Source: Amycolatopsis echigonensis (GTDB taxonomy: Bacteria; Actinomycetota; Actinomycetes; Mycobacteriales; Pseudonocardiaceae). Taken from it: DNA of 64,000 nt. This document shows positions 49,524-58,831 of the stretch, piece by piece. Position numbers and translations under genes: made by a program. Each line of letters starts with the position of its first letter. Position 1 is the first letter of the stretch. Below the pieces are notes generated by a model. The model did not search any database. It was not told the origin of the DNA and was given only the letters and a program-made list of their open reading frames with translations. The stretch spans positions 124,001-188,000 of the forward strand of contig NZ_JACJHR010000001.1 of NCBI RefSeq assembly GCF_014174495.1. Reading direction: 5' to 3'.

Positions 49524-52349
49524 TCAGTTGGGGTCCGCGCCGGGAAGAACCGCGCCCGGAACGTCGTTCGGGGCGTAGATCTTCGGGTCACCGGGGTAGG
49601 GCGTTGCCCATTGGTGCGTCTGGTACCAGGTGTAGCGGTTCATCTGCTCCGGGTTCGAGTAATCCGGAACCGCACCGTTGCCGGTGGTGTGCTGGCCGGC
49701 GAGCCAGGCCTGCCAGGCGGCGGCGGTGGCTTGCATGTTCGCCGGCACCGCGGTCTTCTGCGCCTCCGACCTGTTCAGCGCGGCCGCCGCGGCGCCGGTC
49801 TGGCCCGTGGTGTCGGGACCGCAGGACGGCTGGGTGGCGATGCCTTCGGTGAGCGGAACCTGGTTCGGCGCCGCCGTGTAGGGCGTGTTGTCGGGTTTGC
49901 TGGTGAAGGCGTCGTACATCGGCGTCGCGGCCGCGAGCTTCTCGTTGAGCGGCTGCGCGCCCAGGATCTGCTCGATGGTGCGGACCATGTTGATCTGCGA
50001 GTAGTAGGTGCTGACGGTCTTGCCGTGCACCGCGTACGGGCTGATCACCTGGACCGGAGCGCGGTGGCCGTCGACGTGGTCGGCCCCGTTCTGGCTGTCG
50101 TCGTCGACCACGAAGATGGCCGAGTCCTTCCAGTACTTGCTGTGCGAGATCGTGTCGACGATCTGGCCGATGGCGAGGTCGCCGTCGGCCACGCCCGCGG
50201 ACGGGGTGGTCGGCCCGCCGGTGTGGTCGCTGGACAGCCACACCATGTTGAGGTTGGCCGGACCGTTCTTCTCGAAGTCCTGCTTCCAGATCTGGGACCG
50301 GTAGATGTCCGGGATCGAGAGGTCGAACGGAGGGGACTGCGGGTCGGCGATCGCGTTGAGCGACGGAATCGCCGAGCCGTAGTTGCCCTTCAGCGCGGGG
50401 GAGGTCAGCTGGCTGGGGTCGCCGCCCTTCTCGACGCTCCTGGACGCGCAGTAGTACTGCTGCCAGGTCCCCGACGGCCTGCCCTCCATGTACTCGAACT
50501 CGCCGTAGTTGCGGGCGGTCTTGCCCGCGTCCTTGACCCCGGTCCACAGGAAGCCCGAACGCTGGTGGCCGAGGACGTCCTCTTCGGTGTCGTAGCTGCG
50601 CTGGTATTCGCCGGCCGAGGACTCGGTGTACTCGGGGTTGTCGCCCTGGGTGAGCCAGTTGTGGCCCTCGGCGGAGTTGGTAGCGGGGTCGTAGGTGTTG
50701 TCGTAGAGGCCGAACTGCTTGGCCAGGGCGTGCTGGTTCGGCGTGACCTTGGCGCCGAACTGCGTCAGGGTCGGGTCGCCGTTGCCCTGCTTCATGTCGC
50801 CGAGGATCTGGTCGTAGGTGCGGTTCTCGTTGATGAGCAGGAAGACGTGCTTGATCGTCGACGGGTCGCCGACGCGGGCCGGCACCGGCACGGCTGCCGC
50901 CTTGGCTCCCTTGGCCTGCTGGTCGTCCTTCTTGCCCCAGCCGTTCTGGGCGAAGACCGTGTCGGTGTACTTGCCGGAGATGTCCTTGTCGCTCGGCAGG
51001 GCGAACCGGGTCAGCGACGCGGTAGTGCTGTGCGTGCTGTGTCCGGTCGCCGGGAGCGTGCCCGGATAGGAGGTAGTCAGGGCCGGGCCGCGCGCGTCGA
51101 TGCCGCGGGTGTTGGTGACCACGATCTGGCCGCCGACCGTCGCCACGTTCGACGGGTAGTAGTCCGTCGGCAGCAGGCCGATGAAGCCCACCGGCTGCTG
51201 GGGCGCGCCGTCGTAGCGGTAGACCGCGACGGCGTTGGCCCGGCCGAGGGTCACCAGCAGGTGCCCGTCGGCGGTCAGTGCGATGCCAGTGGGCTCGTAG
51301 CCGACGCTCGACGACGGCCACGGCTTCGTGTCGATCGTCTGCACGACCTGGTTCTTGGCGGTGTCGACGACCGAGACGGTGTCGCTGTTGGTGTTGGCGA
51401 CGAACAGCGCGTTGTTCTTGGCATACATCGCGGTGGGGTGCAGCCCGACCGCGATCGATCCGACTGGTGCCGCGGGGTCCGCGGGGTTGATCACGCTGAC
51501 CGTGCCGGTCGTCGAGGCACCGGTGGACCCGTTGGCGGGCACCTGGGTGCCGTACGAGTCCATGGCGGTCTCGCCGGGCTGAGCCGGGCGGCCGCCCTCG
51601 TTGCTCACGTACAGCTTGCCGCCCGCGAAGGCGAGCTGACGGGGCGCGGTGCCGACGTGCCAGGTCTTCTTGACCGCGCCGGTGGCGGGGTCGAGCGCCA
51701 CGACCGTGTTCTGGCCGTTGAGCGCCGCGTACAGGGCGGAGCCGTCCGGCGCGTACTTGAGCTGGCCGACCAGCGCGGAGTTGGGCGCGGTATGGCGGTC
51801 GTTGTCGGCGAGGTGGGTGCCCGACGTGGGGATGGGGAAGCGGGTCGGCGCGCCGAGGGTGCCGCCGGCGTTGACCGGGAACCGGGTGACGGCGTCCTGC
51901 TGGGGAAGCCAGAGGAACTTGCCGTCCGGCGAGAAGGTCGGACCCTCCTGCCCGACGGAGCCGTCGGAGAGCTTCTGGTTGACCCCGGACGCGCTGCCCG
52001 CCGTCCAGATCAGCCGGTAGCTGTGCAGATCGAAGATCTGCAGAGCCACCGACTTGTCGGCGCTGCTCGCCGCGAGGAACCGACCGTCCGGGCTGACCGT
52101 CGAGCCCATGAACTTGCCGAACGGGGTCATCAGCCGGGCGCCGAGCGGGTTGACGAGCTGATTGTCGGAAACCTGCAGCCCGTCGCGGTACTGCGTGCCG
52201 ACCTGGTTGCCGCCGAGCGGCACAGGGGTGGCGGCGGCTACCCCCGTGCCCACGGTGACGACGACAGCCACGCCGGCTGCCACGGTGCGGAGACTGCGGC
52301 CTTGCCGGCGCACTCCCGAGACTTCTCGACGCCGTCTCGTGACTTGCAT
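49524..52349 (-). CDS. Bifunctional YncE-type beta-propeller and phosphoesterase (PF04185), secreted
   Basis: 941 residues. N-terminal signal region (RRQGRSLRTVAAGVAVVVTV and an Ala-x-Ala site). Residues about 60-450 form a beta-propeller of repeats such as TVSPDGRFLAASSADKS, KLYVSNEGGR, ALFVANTNSDTVSVVD. Residues about 500-800 are a phosphoesterase domain: HVFLLINENRTYDQILGD, EGHNWLTQGDNPEY, FVVDDDSQNGADHVDGHRAP. This architecture is known in many actinobacteria as a secreted protein of unknown substrate, presumably hydrolysing organic phosphates. Monocistronic; terminator just past its 3' end. Confidence 0.88.
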   Translation of the reverse strand: MQVTRRRREVSGVRRQGRSLRTVAAGVAVVVTVGTGVAAATPVPLGGNQVGTQYRDGLQVSDNQLVNPLGARLMTPFGKFMGSTVSPDGRFLAASSADKSVALQIFDLHSYRLIWTAGSASGVNQKLSDGSVGQEGPTFSPDGKFLWLPQQDAVTRFPVNAGGTLGAPTRFPIPTSGTHLADNDRHTAPNSALVGQLKYAPDGSALYAALNGQNTVVALDPATGAVKKTWHVGTAPRQLAFAGGKLYVSNEGGRPAQPGETAMDSYGTQVPANGSTGASTTGTVSVINPADPAAPVGSIAVGLHPTAMYAKNNALFVANTNSDTVSVVDTAKNQVVQTIDTKPWPSSSVGYEPTGIALTADGHLLVTLGRANAVAVYRYDGAPQQPVGFIGLLPTDYYPSNVATVGGQIVVTNTRGIDARGPALTTSYPGTLPATGHSTHSTTASLTRFALPSDKDISGKYTDTVFAQNGWGKKDDQQAKGAKAAAVPVPARVGDPSTIKHVFLLINENRTYDQILGDMKQGNGDPTLTQFGAKVTPNQHALAKQFGLYDNTYDPATNSAEGHNWLTQGDNPEYTESSAGEYQRSYDTEEDVLGHQRSGFLWTGVKDAGKTARNYGEFEYMEGRPSGTWQQYYCASRSVEKGGDPSQLTSPALKGNYGSAIPSLNAIADPQSPPFDLSIPDIYRSQIWKQDFEKNGPANLNMVWLSSDHTGGPTTPSAGVADGDLAIGQIVDTISHSKYWKDSAIFVVDDDSQNGADHVDGHRAPVQVISPYAVHGKTVSTYYSQINMVRTIEQILGAQPLNEKLAAATPMYDAFTSKPDNTPYTAAPNQVPLTEGIATQPSCGPDTTGQTGAAAAALNRSEAQKTAVPANMQATAAAWQAWLAGQHTTGNGAVPDYSNPEQMNRYTWYQTHQWATPYPGDPKIYAPNDVPGAVLPGADPN

Positions 52350-52949
52350 AAACCTATCCCTTCAATCGGGGCGAGCAGATCATCCGGAACGCTGCCACCG
52401 TCGACGACCTACCGCTCACCCGACGACCTCGCCGACGAAATCACTATCTCCGCGAATTACGAGCAGTTTCGTACGTTGTGCCTCGCTGATTCGCGCGGCT
52501 CGAAGAACCTAACCACGCTGCATGGAATCGGCAGGGCGCGCCAGACGAACCTTGGGTAACGCGGCAGCGACGTAATCTGAAAGCCGCACGCATGTTCCTG
52601 TGCGCGAACACCGCGCTCCACGACCGCCAGGGCGATCCGAAATCCGCTGTTTCGATGCTTATTGTCGCCTGAAATGCGGAAGTGACCCCGTTGTCTGAAT
52701 TGCCGCGAAAGTGTGTCAGCTGGCGAAGCCACGTCGTGGTGCGGCTGGCCGAGCAGCCGCTGGCCACGCTGACCCGCATGGGCCGAACCGATACCTGGAG
52801 GACTGAGGAGCGGCAATGGAGGAAAACATGGTGCGTCGGCCCGCATCCTGGGCATCGCAGCGCCCCGTCCGGACGGGCGGTGGCGTCTACCCGGATGGAG
52901 GCGGTCCCAGTCCGGGGCGCGCCGCGGACACAGAACAGGACCACAGATC
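52350..52949. other. 600-bp stretch without a recognisable gene
   Basis: Upstream region of the phosphoesterase and of the YciI-like gene. Frames on the minus strand at about 52460-52720 show no family. A single TGTCAG at 52717 has no partner arm. No PHO-box array of three units is evident. Confidence 0.35.
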
Positions 52950-53249
52950 ATGGCCAAGTACGTTTTCTCCTTCCGTGTGCCCTCCGGCTACGCTCCCGGC
53001 GCCGGGACGCTGGCCGAGTGGCGGGCCTGGTTCGGCGGGCTGGGATCGGCCCTTGCGGACGTCGGGAACGCGGTGACCGAGTACGCCTCGCTCGGCGAGG
53101 TCGGCGGCAGTGACTACCGGATGGCCGGCTACTCGGTGGTGTCCGCCGAGGACATGGACTCCGCGCTGGCGCTGGCCAAGGACTGCCCGGTGATGCGGGT
53201 CGGCGGCGGAGTCGAGGTCGGTCCCGTGCTGGAAGCCGCTGAGTCGTGA
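52950..53249 (+). CDS. YciI/YCII-like small protein
   Basis: 99 residues from ATG 52950. Pattern MAKYVFSFRVP ... AEWRAWFGGLGSAL ... GYSVVSAEDMDSALALAKDC ... GGGVEVGPV matches the YCII/DGPF fold found beside ECF sigma factors in actinobacteria. It may serve as a small enzyme or stress protein; role unknown. The RibD-like reductase starts 140 bp downstream. Confidence 0.75.
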   Translation: MAKYVFSFRVPSGYAPGAGTLAEWRAWFGGLGSALADVGNAVTEYASLGEVGGSDYRMAGYSVVSAEDMDSALALAKDCPVMRVGGGVEVGPVLEAAES

Positions 53250-53391
53250 ACAACGTGGTCTCGCACCGGCTATTCCGTTCGCCCGCATGACTGTAATGAC
53301 GCCAGCACGTCCGGAATTCGTCGCTCAATCCCCCTCGTCGCGCGCGTCTCAACGCACGCAGCACCCGCCAGGCAAAGCAAGGAGAACCGAG

Positions 53392-53970
53392 ATGGGAAAG
53401 ATAGTGGTCAGCCAGAACGTCACGCTCGACGGCGTCGTCGAGGACCCGAGTGGCGAGGGAGGGTTCAGGCACGGCGGGTGGTTCCAGCAGTTCATGGGCC
53501 AGGACTGGGAGGCGTGGGAGGAGCTCGAACTGGCCGAGGCGCAGGGTGCCGAGGCGCTGCTGATGGGCCGGCGGAGCGACGAGTACTTCGGCGCACGGTC
53601 GCCGTTGATGAGCGGCGAGTGGGTCGACAGGTTGAATCGCTTGCCCAAGTACGTCGTGTCCGCGACGCTCCAAGAGCCCAAATGGACGAACGCGACCGTC
53701 ATGTCGGGCGAGGCAGTGAGCGAGGTTTCGAAGCTCAAGCACCAGATACCGGGGGAGATCGTCGTGTACGCCAGCCGCCCGCTCGTGCGCACCCTGATGG
53801 AGCACGACCTGGTCGACGAGTTGCGCCTGACCGTCTTCCCGGTTGTGCTCGGCGCGGGCGAGCGCCTGTTCGGCGAGACCAGCGACAAGCGACCTCTGCG
53901 CCTGATCCGCACGAAGATCGTGGGGAACGGCCTTGCCCACCTGACCTACGAGCGCGCCCGCGAGGCCTGA
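53392..53970 (+). CDS. Dihydrofolate reductase family (RibD C-terminal-like) protein
   Basis: 192 residues from ATG 53392, after GGAGAAC. RibD_C fold motifs: MGKIVVSQNVTLDGVVEDP, ALLMGRRSDEYF, KYVVSATLQEP, and VVLGAGERLFGE. NADPH-dependent reductases of this group act on pteridine- or pyrimidine-like compounds; a second member lies at 55459 on the opposite strand. Confidence 0.85.
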   Translation: MGKIVVSQNVTLDGVVEDPSGEGGFRHGGWFQQFMGQDWEAWEELELAEAQGAEALLMGRRSDEYFGARSPLMSGEWVDRLNRLPKYVVSATLQEPKWTNATVMSGEAVSEVSKLKHQIPGEIVVYASRPLVRTLMEHDLVDELRLTVFPVVLGAGERLFGETSDKRPLRLIRTKIVGNGLAHLTYERAREA

Positions 53971-54329
53971 ACAGCCGAGTCGGGCATCTACGAGATGATC
54001 GAGGCCGCCGCCTACGCCTTATGCCGGAGGTGAAAGGGCGCGAACACGGGCGTGGCGAAGGATAAAGCCGGATTGGCCCAGCCTGTTCAGCACCCTTTCC
54101 AGCTCGGGCGGGGGCTCGACGTGGCGGTGTCCAGCGGGATCGCGACCAGCCCCCCCTGCTGGTCGCCCACCGCACGCCCCGGAGCACTCACCGCCGGATT
54201 CCAGCGGGTGCCGCGGGGAGCCATCGTGTTGCGTGCTTTCGGCACCCGTGGCGAGCCAGCCGCGGTGCCAGAAACCCCGCGAAGATCCGGAATCCTCCTC
54301 CGGCCCCGCATCACACAACACGAAGAAAA
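53971..54329. other. 360-bp stretch without a recognisable gene
   Basis: No convincing frame. The stretch lies between the RibD-like gene and a strong terminator. Confidence 0.35.
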
Positions 54330-54364
54330 CCCGGGCTGGCGTTCAACGCCAGCCCGGGATTTTC
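54330..54364. terminator. Strong intrinsic terminator
   Basis: CCCGGGCTGGCGTT and AACGCCAGCCCGGG form a perfect 14-bp stem with a 1-base loop, followed by TTTT on the plus strand and preceded by AAAA, so it may work in both directions. Confidence 0.75.
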
Positions 54365-54535
54365 CTTGCCGCCGGGTGCACGATTATGCCCATCCTGCTG
54401 TGCTTCCGAGCTCCACAACGTTCTCCACTGCGCTTCCTCGGCCTGGGGCAATGCCGCCCGGCAACCGGCACAGTGCGTCGGCGTCGTGACAGTGGCGCCG
54501 CCGGGGCGTGCGGGTGATCGAGTCCGAGATGACGA

Positions 54536-55270
54536 CTAGCCCTCAGCGGCTCGGATCAGCGCCTCGGCCAGGGATTCGGGCTGCGTGAGCTGTGCCAGGT
54601 GGCTGCCCGCGGTGTAGATCAACGGAGCTCCCGGCAGGCGCTGCGGGAACCGGGGCGCCCAGGCGAATTCCCCTGGCGGCATGGAGATGTCGTCCGTGCC
54701 CAGCACGTAGGACGACGGCAGTTGCAGCCGCTCCCACTCAGTGAGGTCGAGCGCTTCGCTGATGGTGTGGAACGGCTGGCGTTCCAGCAGCGAATAGATC
54801 GTTTTCTGGGTCTCGGCCGTGGCATCTTGCATCAAGGCAGTGCAGAAGACCTCGAACGGGAATTTGACCGAGTTGTCCGACGACGCGGCAACCGACGCCC
54901 GGAACACCTCGCCGAGTTGAGGCGGGCACAGGTCGATCATCGTTTCGCCACTGTGCGGCACGAATGCGTTCCAGTACACCAGACGTGAGATGCGGGTGGC
55001 CAGTCGTGCGGCTGCTCCGGACACCGGGAAACCGCTCCAGCTGTGGCCGACGAGGACCACCTGGCGCAGGTCGGCGCGCTCGACATAGCCGGCCAGGTAG
55101 TCGACGGTGTCGGCGAGGTGGACGTTCGCGGGCTGGTCACCGGTGTTCAGACCAGGCAGCGTCGGCGTGTGCACGGTGTGGCCTCGTGCGCGCAGGTGCA
55201 GGGCGACCGGCCGCCAGGTCCATCCGGCATCGCACGCACCGTGGACGAGAACGAAAGTACGGGATGTCAT
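54536..55270 (-). CDS. Alpha/beta hydrolase
   Basis: 244 residues from ATG 55270. Oxyanion-hole HG motif in TFVLVHGACDAGWTW, nucleophile Ser in VVLVGHSWSGFPV, and the acid/His region AGSHLAQLTQPESLAEALI. It resembles the salicylate-esterase/haloalkane-lyase-like branch acting on small esters or similar. GGAAACGAAG lies upstream. It shares a strand with the second RibD-like gene, 188 bp upstream. Confidence 0.88.
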   Translation of the reverse strand: MTSRTFVLVHGACDAGWTWRPVALHLRARGHTVHTPTLPGLNTGDQPANVHLADTVDYLAGYVERADLRQVVLVGHSWSGFPVSGAAARLATRISRLVYWNAFVPHSGETMIDLCPPQLGEVFRASVAASSDNSVKFPFEVFCTALMQDATAETQKTIYSLLERQPFHTISEALDLTEWERLQLPSSYVLGTDDISMPPGEFAWAPRFPQRLPGAPLIYTAGSHLAQLTQPESLAEALIRAAEG

Positions 55271-55458
55271 CTTCGTTTCCTTGGGTTGGCTTGATTCCGG
55301 CCGAGATGGGCCGAGCCGTCGAAGAGACAGACGTCGCGTCGGCGGAAAACGGGTCGGCATCAACCGGCGAGTTCAGTACTGGGGCAAGCGATCCGATGAC
55401 CATTCCGGCAAAAGCCGGTGCTGCCGCTGAACCGAGTGCAGAGCCAAGGCCGTTCCGT

Positions 55459-56001
55459 TCATCTGTCGACTTCATAGGTCAGCTTCACGATTTTCGAGAA
55501 GGCCTTCACAGCCACGAGCCTCAATTTGGCGTCCTGGCCCTCCCGAAAGAACTGTTTCCCGGACCCCGCCAGAAAAGGGTAGATAGCGAGGTCTATCGCA
55601 TCGATCACCCGCTCCCGCAGCAGCGTCTCCCCGAGCAGGCCGTGGCCCATGAGCAACAGGTTCCCTCCTTCCCGCTGCTTGAGCCGGGTCACCTCGGCTA
55701 CCGCATCGCCTCGAACGACGGTCGGGTTTCCCCAGCCGCCCTTCTCCAGCGTCGAGCTGAACACATACTTCGGGATCGCATTGAGCCGCTCGGCCCACAT
55801 CGGTTTGTGGGTCCCGCCGCCATACAGCTCAGCGAACGCCTCGTAGGTGCGGCGGCCGAAGAGAATCGCGTCGCACGCCGTCAGCAGGCCCAAACCGTCC
55901 CGCAGGTAGGCCTCGTCCTGGTACTGGCCGACCCCCATGGCCACCGGGTCTTCGAAGACGCCGTCCGCCGAGACCAGCACGTACCCGATCACCTTCCGCA
56001 T
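55459..56001 (-). CDS. Dihydrofolate reductase family (RibD C-terminal-like) protein
   Basis: 180 residues from ATG 56001, with AAGGAGG upstream. Motifs: MRKVIGYVLVSADGVFEDP, AILFGRRTYEAF, IPKYVFSSTLEKGGW, LLLMGHGLLGETLL, and FLAGSGKQFF. It is homologous to the 53392 protein but not a recent duplicate. Divergent from the ECF sigma gene, with a 170-bp shared promoter region, and so possibly a target of that sigma factor. Confidence 0.87.
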   Translation of the reverse strand: MRKVIGYVLVSADGVFEDPVAMGVGQYQDEAYLRDGLGLLTACDAILFGRRTYEAFAELYGGGTHKPMWAERLNAIPKYVFSSTLEKGGWGNPTVVRGDAVAEVTRLKQREGGNLLLMGHGLLGETLLRERVIDAIDLAIYPFLAGSGKQFFREGQDAKLRLVAVKAFSKIVKLTYEVDR

Positions 56002-56173
56002 GGCGTTGACCTCCTTGGTCGAAACCTGCGGCACCGGCTCCGAACCGGCGCCTTCGTCGCCGACGTTGTCGGCTGTCGCGGATCTAGACGCGGCGACGCC
56101 GGGAAACGGGGCGCTGATCAACCGCCCCGTTCGCCAGCCGGGCGGCGTCTATACAGGACGGAAGCGCGACACA

Positions 56174-57217
56174 ATGCGGCAGCGACGAGAGGCGGCGAAG
56201 GTGGAATTGGACCTGATCAGCAGGGCGCGGGCCGGGGACGGCGACGCGTTTCGGGCGCTGAGCGAGCCGCACCGCCGCGAGCTGCAGGTGCACTGCTACC
56301 GGATGCTCGGGTCCTTCCAGGACGCCGAGGACGCTCTTCAGGACACCCTCTTGTCCGCTTGGCGAGGCCTGGCCGGGTTCGACGGTCGCGCTTCGATTCG
56401 CACCTGGCTCTACCGGATCGCCACCAACAGGTGCCTGAGCGTGCTCCGGTCGGCCAGCCGGCGTCCGGCCAAGGAGTGGGACATCCCCGGGGTGCGACCG
56501 CCCGAGCCGACCCGCCTCGGCGAAGTCGCCTGGCTCGAGCCCTACCCCGACGCGCTCCTCGACGGTGCGATCACTGTGCCGCTGGGCCCGGAGGCCCGCT
56601 ACGAGCAGACCGAATCCATCTCCCTGGCCTTCATCACCGCTCTTCAGGCCCTGCCACCGCGTCAGCTTGCCGTCCTCGTCTTGCGCGACGTGCTCGGATT
56701 CCCCACCAACGAGGTGGCCGACATGCTCGACACAACGGCGGACTCGGTCAAGAGCGCGCTGAAACGCGCCCGCACCGGCCTGCGGAGCCGATGGCCGCAA
56801 GCCCTTGACTGCGAGCCTCCCGCCGCAGGTTCCCCCGCGGAGGAGGCGATCGCGGCGAAATTCGTCAGTGCGTTCGAATCCGCCGACGTCGACGCGCTGG
56901 TAGCCCTCCTGACCGACGACGCCTTCATCTCCATGCCGCCACTGCCGCTGGAATACGAGGGCCGAGCCGCCGTGGCCGGCTTCTGCGCCGCGCTCTTCGG
57001 CACCGGCCGCACGTTCGACCTCGTACCGACTCGAGCCAACGGTCAACCGGCGTTCGGCACGTACCTGCGCACCCATGCCGGCGTTCGCCCCGGAACCGGC
57101 ATCTTCGTCCTCACGCTCACCGGCGACCGGATCTGCGCACTGACCCGCTTCGAGAACACCGCGCTGCCATCGTTCGGCCTGCCACGATCGCTCCCGCCCG
57201 TCCGGAAGAAGGAATGA
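56174..57217 (+). CDS. SigG/SigX5-type ECF sigma factor with C-terminal SnoaL-like domain
   Basis: 347 residues from ATG 56174. Sigma region 2: LQVHCYRMLGSFQDAEDALQ, with ASIRTWLYRIATNRCL; region 4: LPPRQLAVLVLRDVLGFPTN, SVKSALKRARTGLRSRW. After it an NTF2/SnoaL domain (FVSAFESADVDALVALLTDD) extends the protein to 347 residues. This architecture occurs in actinobacterial ECF factors that lack a membrane anti-sigma partner and may be modulated by the C-terminal domain. None of the adjacent genes encodes an anti-sigma factor. Confidence 0.9.
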   Translation: MRQRREAAKVELDLISRARAGDGDAFRALSEPHRRELQVHCYRMLGSFQDAEDALQDTLLSAWRGLAGFDGRASIRTWLYRIATNRCLSVLRSASRRPAKEWDIPGVRPPEPTRLGEVAWLEPYPDALLDGAITVPLGPEARYEQTESISLAFITALQALPPRQLAVLVLRDVLGFPTNEVADMLDTTADSVKSALKRARTGLRSRWPQALDCEPPAAGSPAEEAIAAKFVSAFESADVDALVALLTDDAFISMPPLPLEYEGRAAVAGFCAALFGTGRTFDLVPTRANGQPAFGTYLRTHAGVRPGTGIFVLTLTGDRICALTRFENTALPSFGLPRSLPPVRKKE

Positions 57218-57593
57218 GACTGTCGGGCCAGGCGGGAAACCAGGTCATGGTGGAGAGCCCTGTGACTCCTGGCGGGATCGGAAGCCGACGCTGTCGCCGG
57301 CCCGGCTGGAACGGGATTTTCGGCCGGTGAAACGCGCAGCGGGTACCGCGGCAAGCGGTCCGTCAGCACGAGCGCGGGCAGCGACCACGACAACGTGCCA
57401 CGGGCGTACGCCTGCTGGCTTCCGAGCTGCGCGAGGGCGAGCAGTGGCCCCTGACCGACCATCCACTTCGGACTGGCCACCAGCCGGCGCAGTTCCACCC
57501 TGGCCGGGTCGTCTACAGTCAGCGTTGAACTTCTCCCACTCTTGTCATAGTCCTGGGCCCTCTTCCACGATCCGCACTCCAGGAGCCACTGCC
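57218..57593. other. Gap with a possible minus-strand gene remnant
   Basis: At about 57300-57500 (minus) a frame shows good codon bias: RRLVASPKWMVGQGPLLAL, then SQQAYARGTLSWSLPALVL. I do not recognise it and it has no clear start or conserved end. It may be a gene fragment. The 3' part holds the PAP2 gene leader. Confidence 0.3.
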
Positions 57594-58283
57594 ATGACCA
57601 CCGCGTTGACAGCGGCCGCCGACTCCGGCATCCCCGACAGCGGACTGATGAACGCCGTCAACGACTTCGCCCGCGCCACCCCGTGGCTGCACGGCCTGAT
57701 GTACGGCTACGCGACCTACGGCATCGCGTTGTTCGCGGTGCTGCTGGTGGCCGGATGGTGGAGCGCCCGCCGCGCGGGCGATCCGGCCGGGGTCGCCGCC
57801 GCGATCTGGGCGGGGGTCGGCACTCTCGCCGCGGTCGGGATCAACCAGCCGATCGTCAACGCCGCCCACGAAGCTCGTCCTTACACCACGATGCCGCACC
57901 TGCTCGTCCTGGCCGATCGCAGCGCGGACTTCTCGTTTCCCAGCGACCACGCGACGATGGCCGGTGCCGTCGCGGCCGGCCTGTTCGTCGCGCGCCGTCG
58001 GCTGCTGGGCTGGATCGCGACGGTCGCCGCGGTGGCGATCGCGTTCGCGCGGGTCTACATCGCCGCCCACTACCCGCACGACGTCGCGGCCGGCCTCCTT
58101 CTCGGCGCTCTGGTGGCGGTGTTGGGCTGGCTGCTGCTCAAGCGGATCCTCACCCGCCTGGTGTGGCGGCTGGGCCGGACTCCGTTGTGGTTCGTCGTGA
58201 CGAGCGCGCCGCGGGAATCGTGGCAAACCCTCGCCAATGGGGCAGAGCAGGCCGCGGAGCCGCCTCATCGACAGGAACACTGA
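57594..58283 (+). CDS. PAP2-superfamily phosphatase, membrane protein
   Basis: 229 residues. Five to six helices with the PAP2 motifs: a degenerate first motif AHEARPYTT, the second SFPSDHATMAGAV, the third FARVYIAAHYPHDVAAG with catalytic His. It dephosphorylates undecaprenyl-pyrophosphate, phosphatidic acid or a related lipid phosphate at the outer face of the membrane. The first-motif Lys (K-x6-R-P) is replaced, leaving only R-P. Transcribed alone. Confidence 0.88.
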   Translation: MTTALTAAADSGIPDSGLMNAVNDFARATPWLHGLMYGYATYGIALFAVLLVAGWWSARRAGDPAGVAAAIWAGVGTLAAVGINQPIVNAAHEARPYTTMPHLLVLADRSADFSFPSDHATMAGAVAAGLFVARRRLLGWIATVAAVAIAFARVYIAAHYPHDVAAGLLLGALVAVLGWLLLKRILTRLVWRLGRTPLWFVVTSAPRESWQTLANGAEQAAEPPHRQEH

Positions 58284-58352
58284 CCCTGTTTGCCCGCTCG
58301 CGTTCGGCACGTCTCGTGAGGTAGCGCGTGATGCATTCGTGAGCGTGACGCC

Positions 58353-58737
58353 GTGGAGAAGCGGCTGGTCCTGGTCGCGCTGTTCACTGCCGATCGCGAG
58401 GACAAATGGCGCGAATTCCTCGCCGATCGCGGCAAATGCGACGCCGAGATCGACAAGGAAATCCAGAGCCGCGAGTTCACCATGGCGGAACCTGGAGGAA
58501 GAGGAGCAAAGGCTCGAACGCCCGGGCCACTGGCACCGCGACCTGAAAGTCCGCGAGGTGTTCAGCTCCCCGTCCGCAGCCGAGGCGGAGCAGCAGCTGA
58601 ACCACTGCGCCGAGCGGCACGCCGATTGCCCTGAGCGGGTTTCCAAGCCAGATGTGCCTCGAGGATTCACGATGTACGCCGACCTCGCCTCGCCCGCAAC
58701 GACTGCCATCATTCGCTGCGGCCCGGAGGCGGGCTGA
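58353..58737 (+). pseudogene. ChrB-like protein fragment with one-base frameshift
   Basis: Frame 1 (58353 to about 58490): LVLVALFTADREDKWREFLA then CDAEIDKEIQSREFTMAE. Frame 2: LEEEEQRLER then HWHRDLKVREVFSSPSAAEA and QLNHCAERHADC. Together they resemble the helical middle of ChrB/chromate-resistance-associated proteins (E-x-x-K-E-x-FT-x-x-ELEE-x-E-x2-L-x-RL-x-x-W). The span is 3 x 128 + 1 bases, pointing to one extra base near GCGGAACCTGG. The N-terminal part is also missing. No ChrA transporter follows. Confidence 0.55.
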
Positions 58738-58831
58738 CGTGGCCGCGCCGTGCTGCCGGGGTTCCTGGGCAGCCTCACTCCGCTGCCCGACAGCCACGGC
58801 TATTTCATCGGCGTTCGTGCGCCTGAGTTGC

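Noticed and set aside
48831-52559. A 1240-codon plus-strand frame over the YncE/phosphoesterase gene
   Set aside because: Antisense shadow of a gene with clear beta-propeller and phosphoesterase motifs; the composition is Val/Arg/Gly-repetitive.
52717-52732. A seventh Crp/Fnr-type site at the single TGTCAG before the YciI-like gene
   Set aside because: The right arm does not match CTGACA and the distance to the gene start is over 200 bp.
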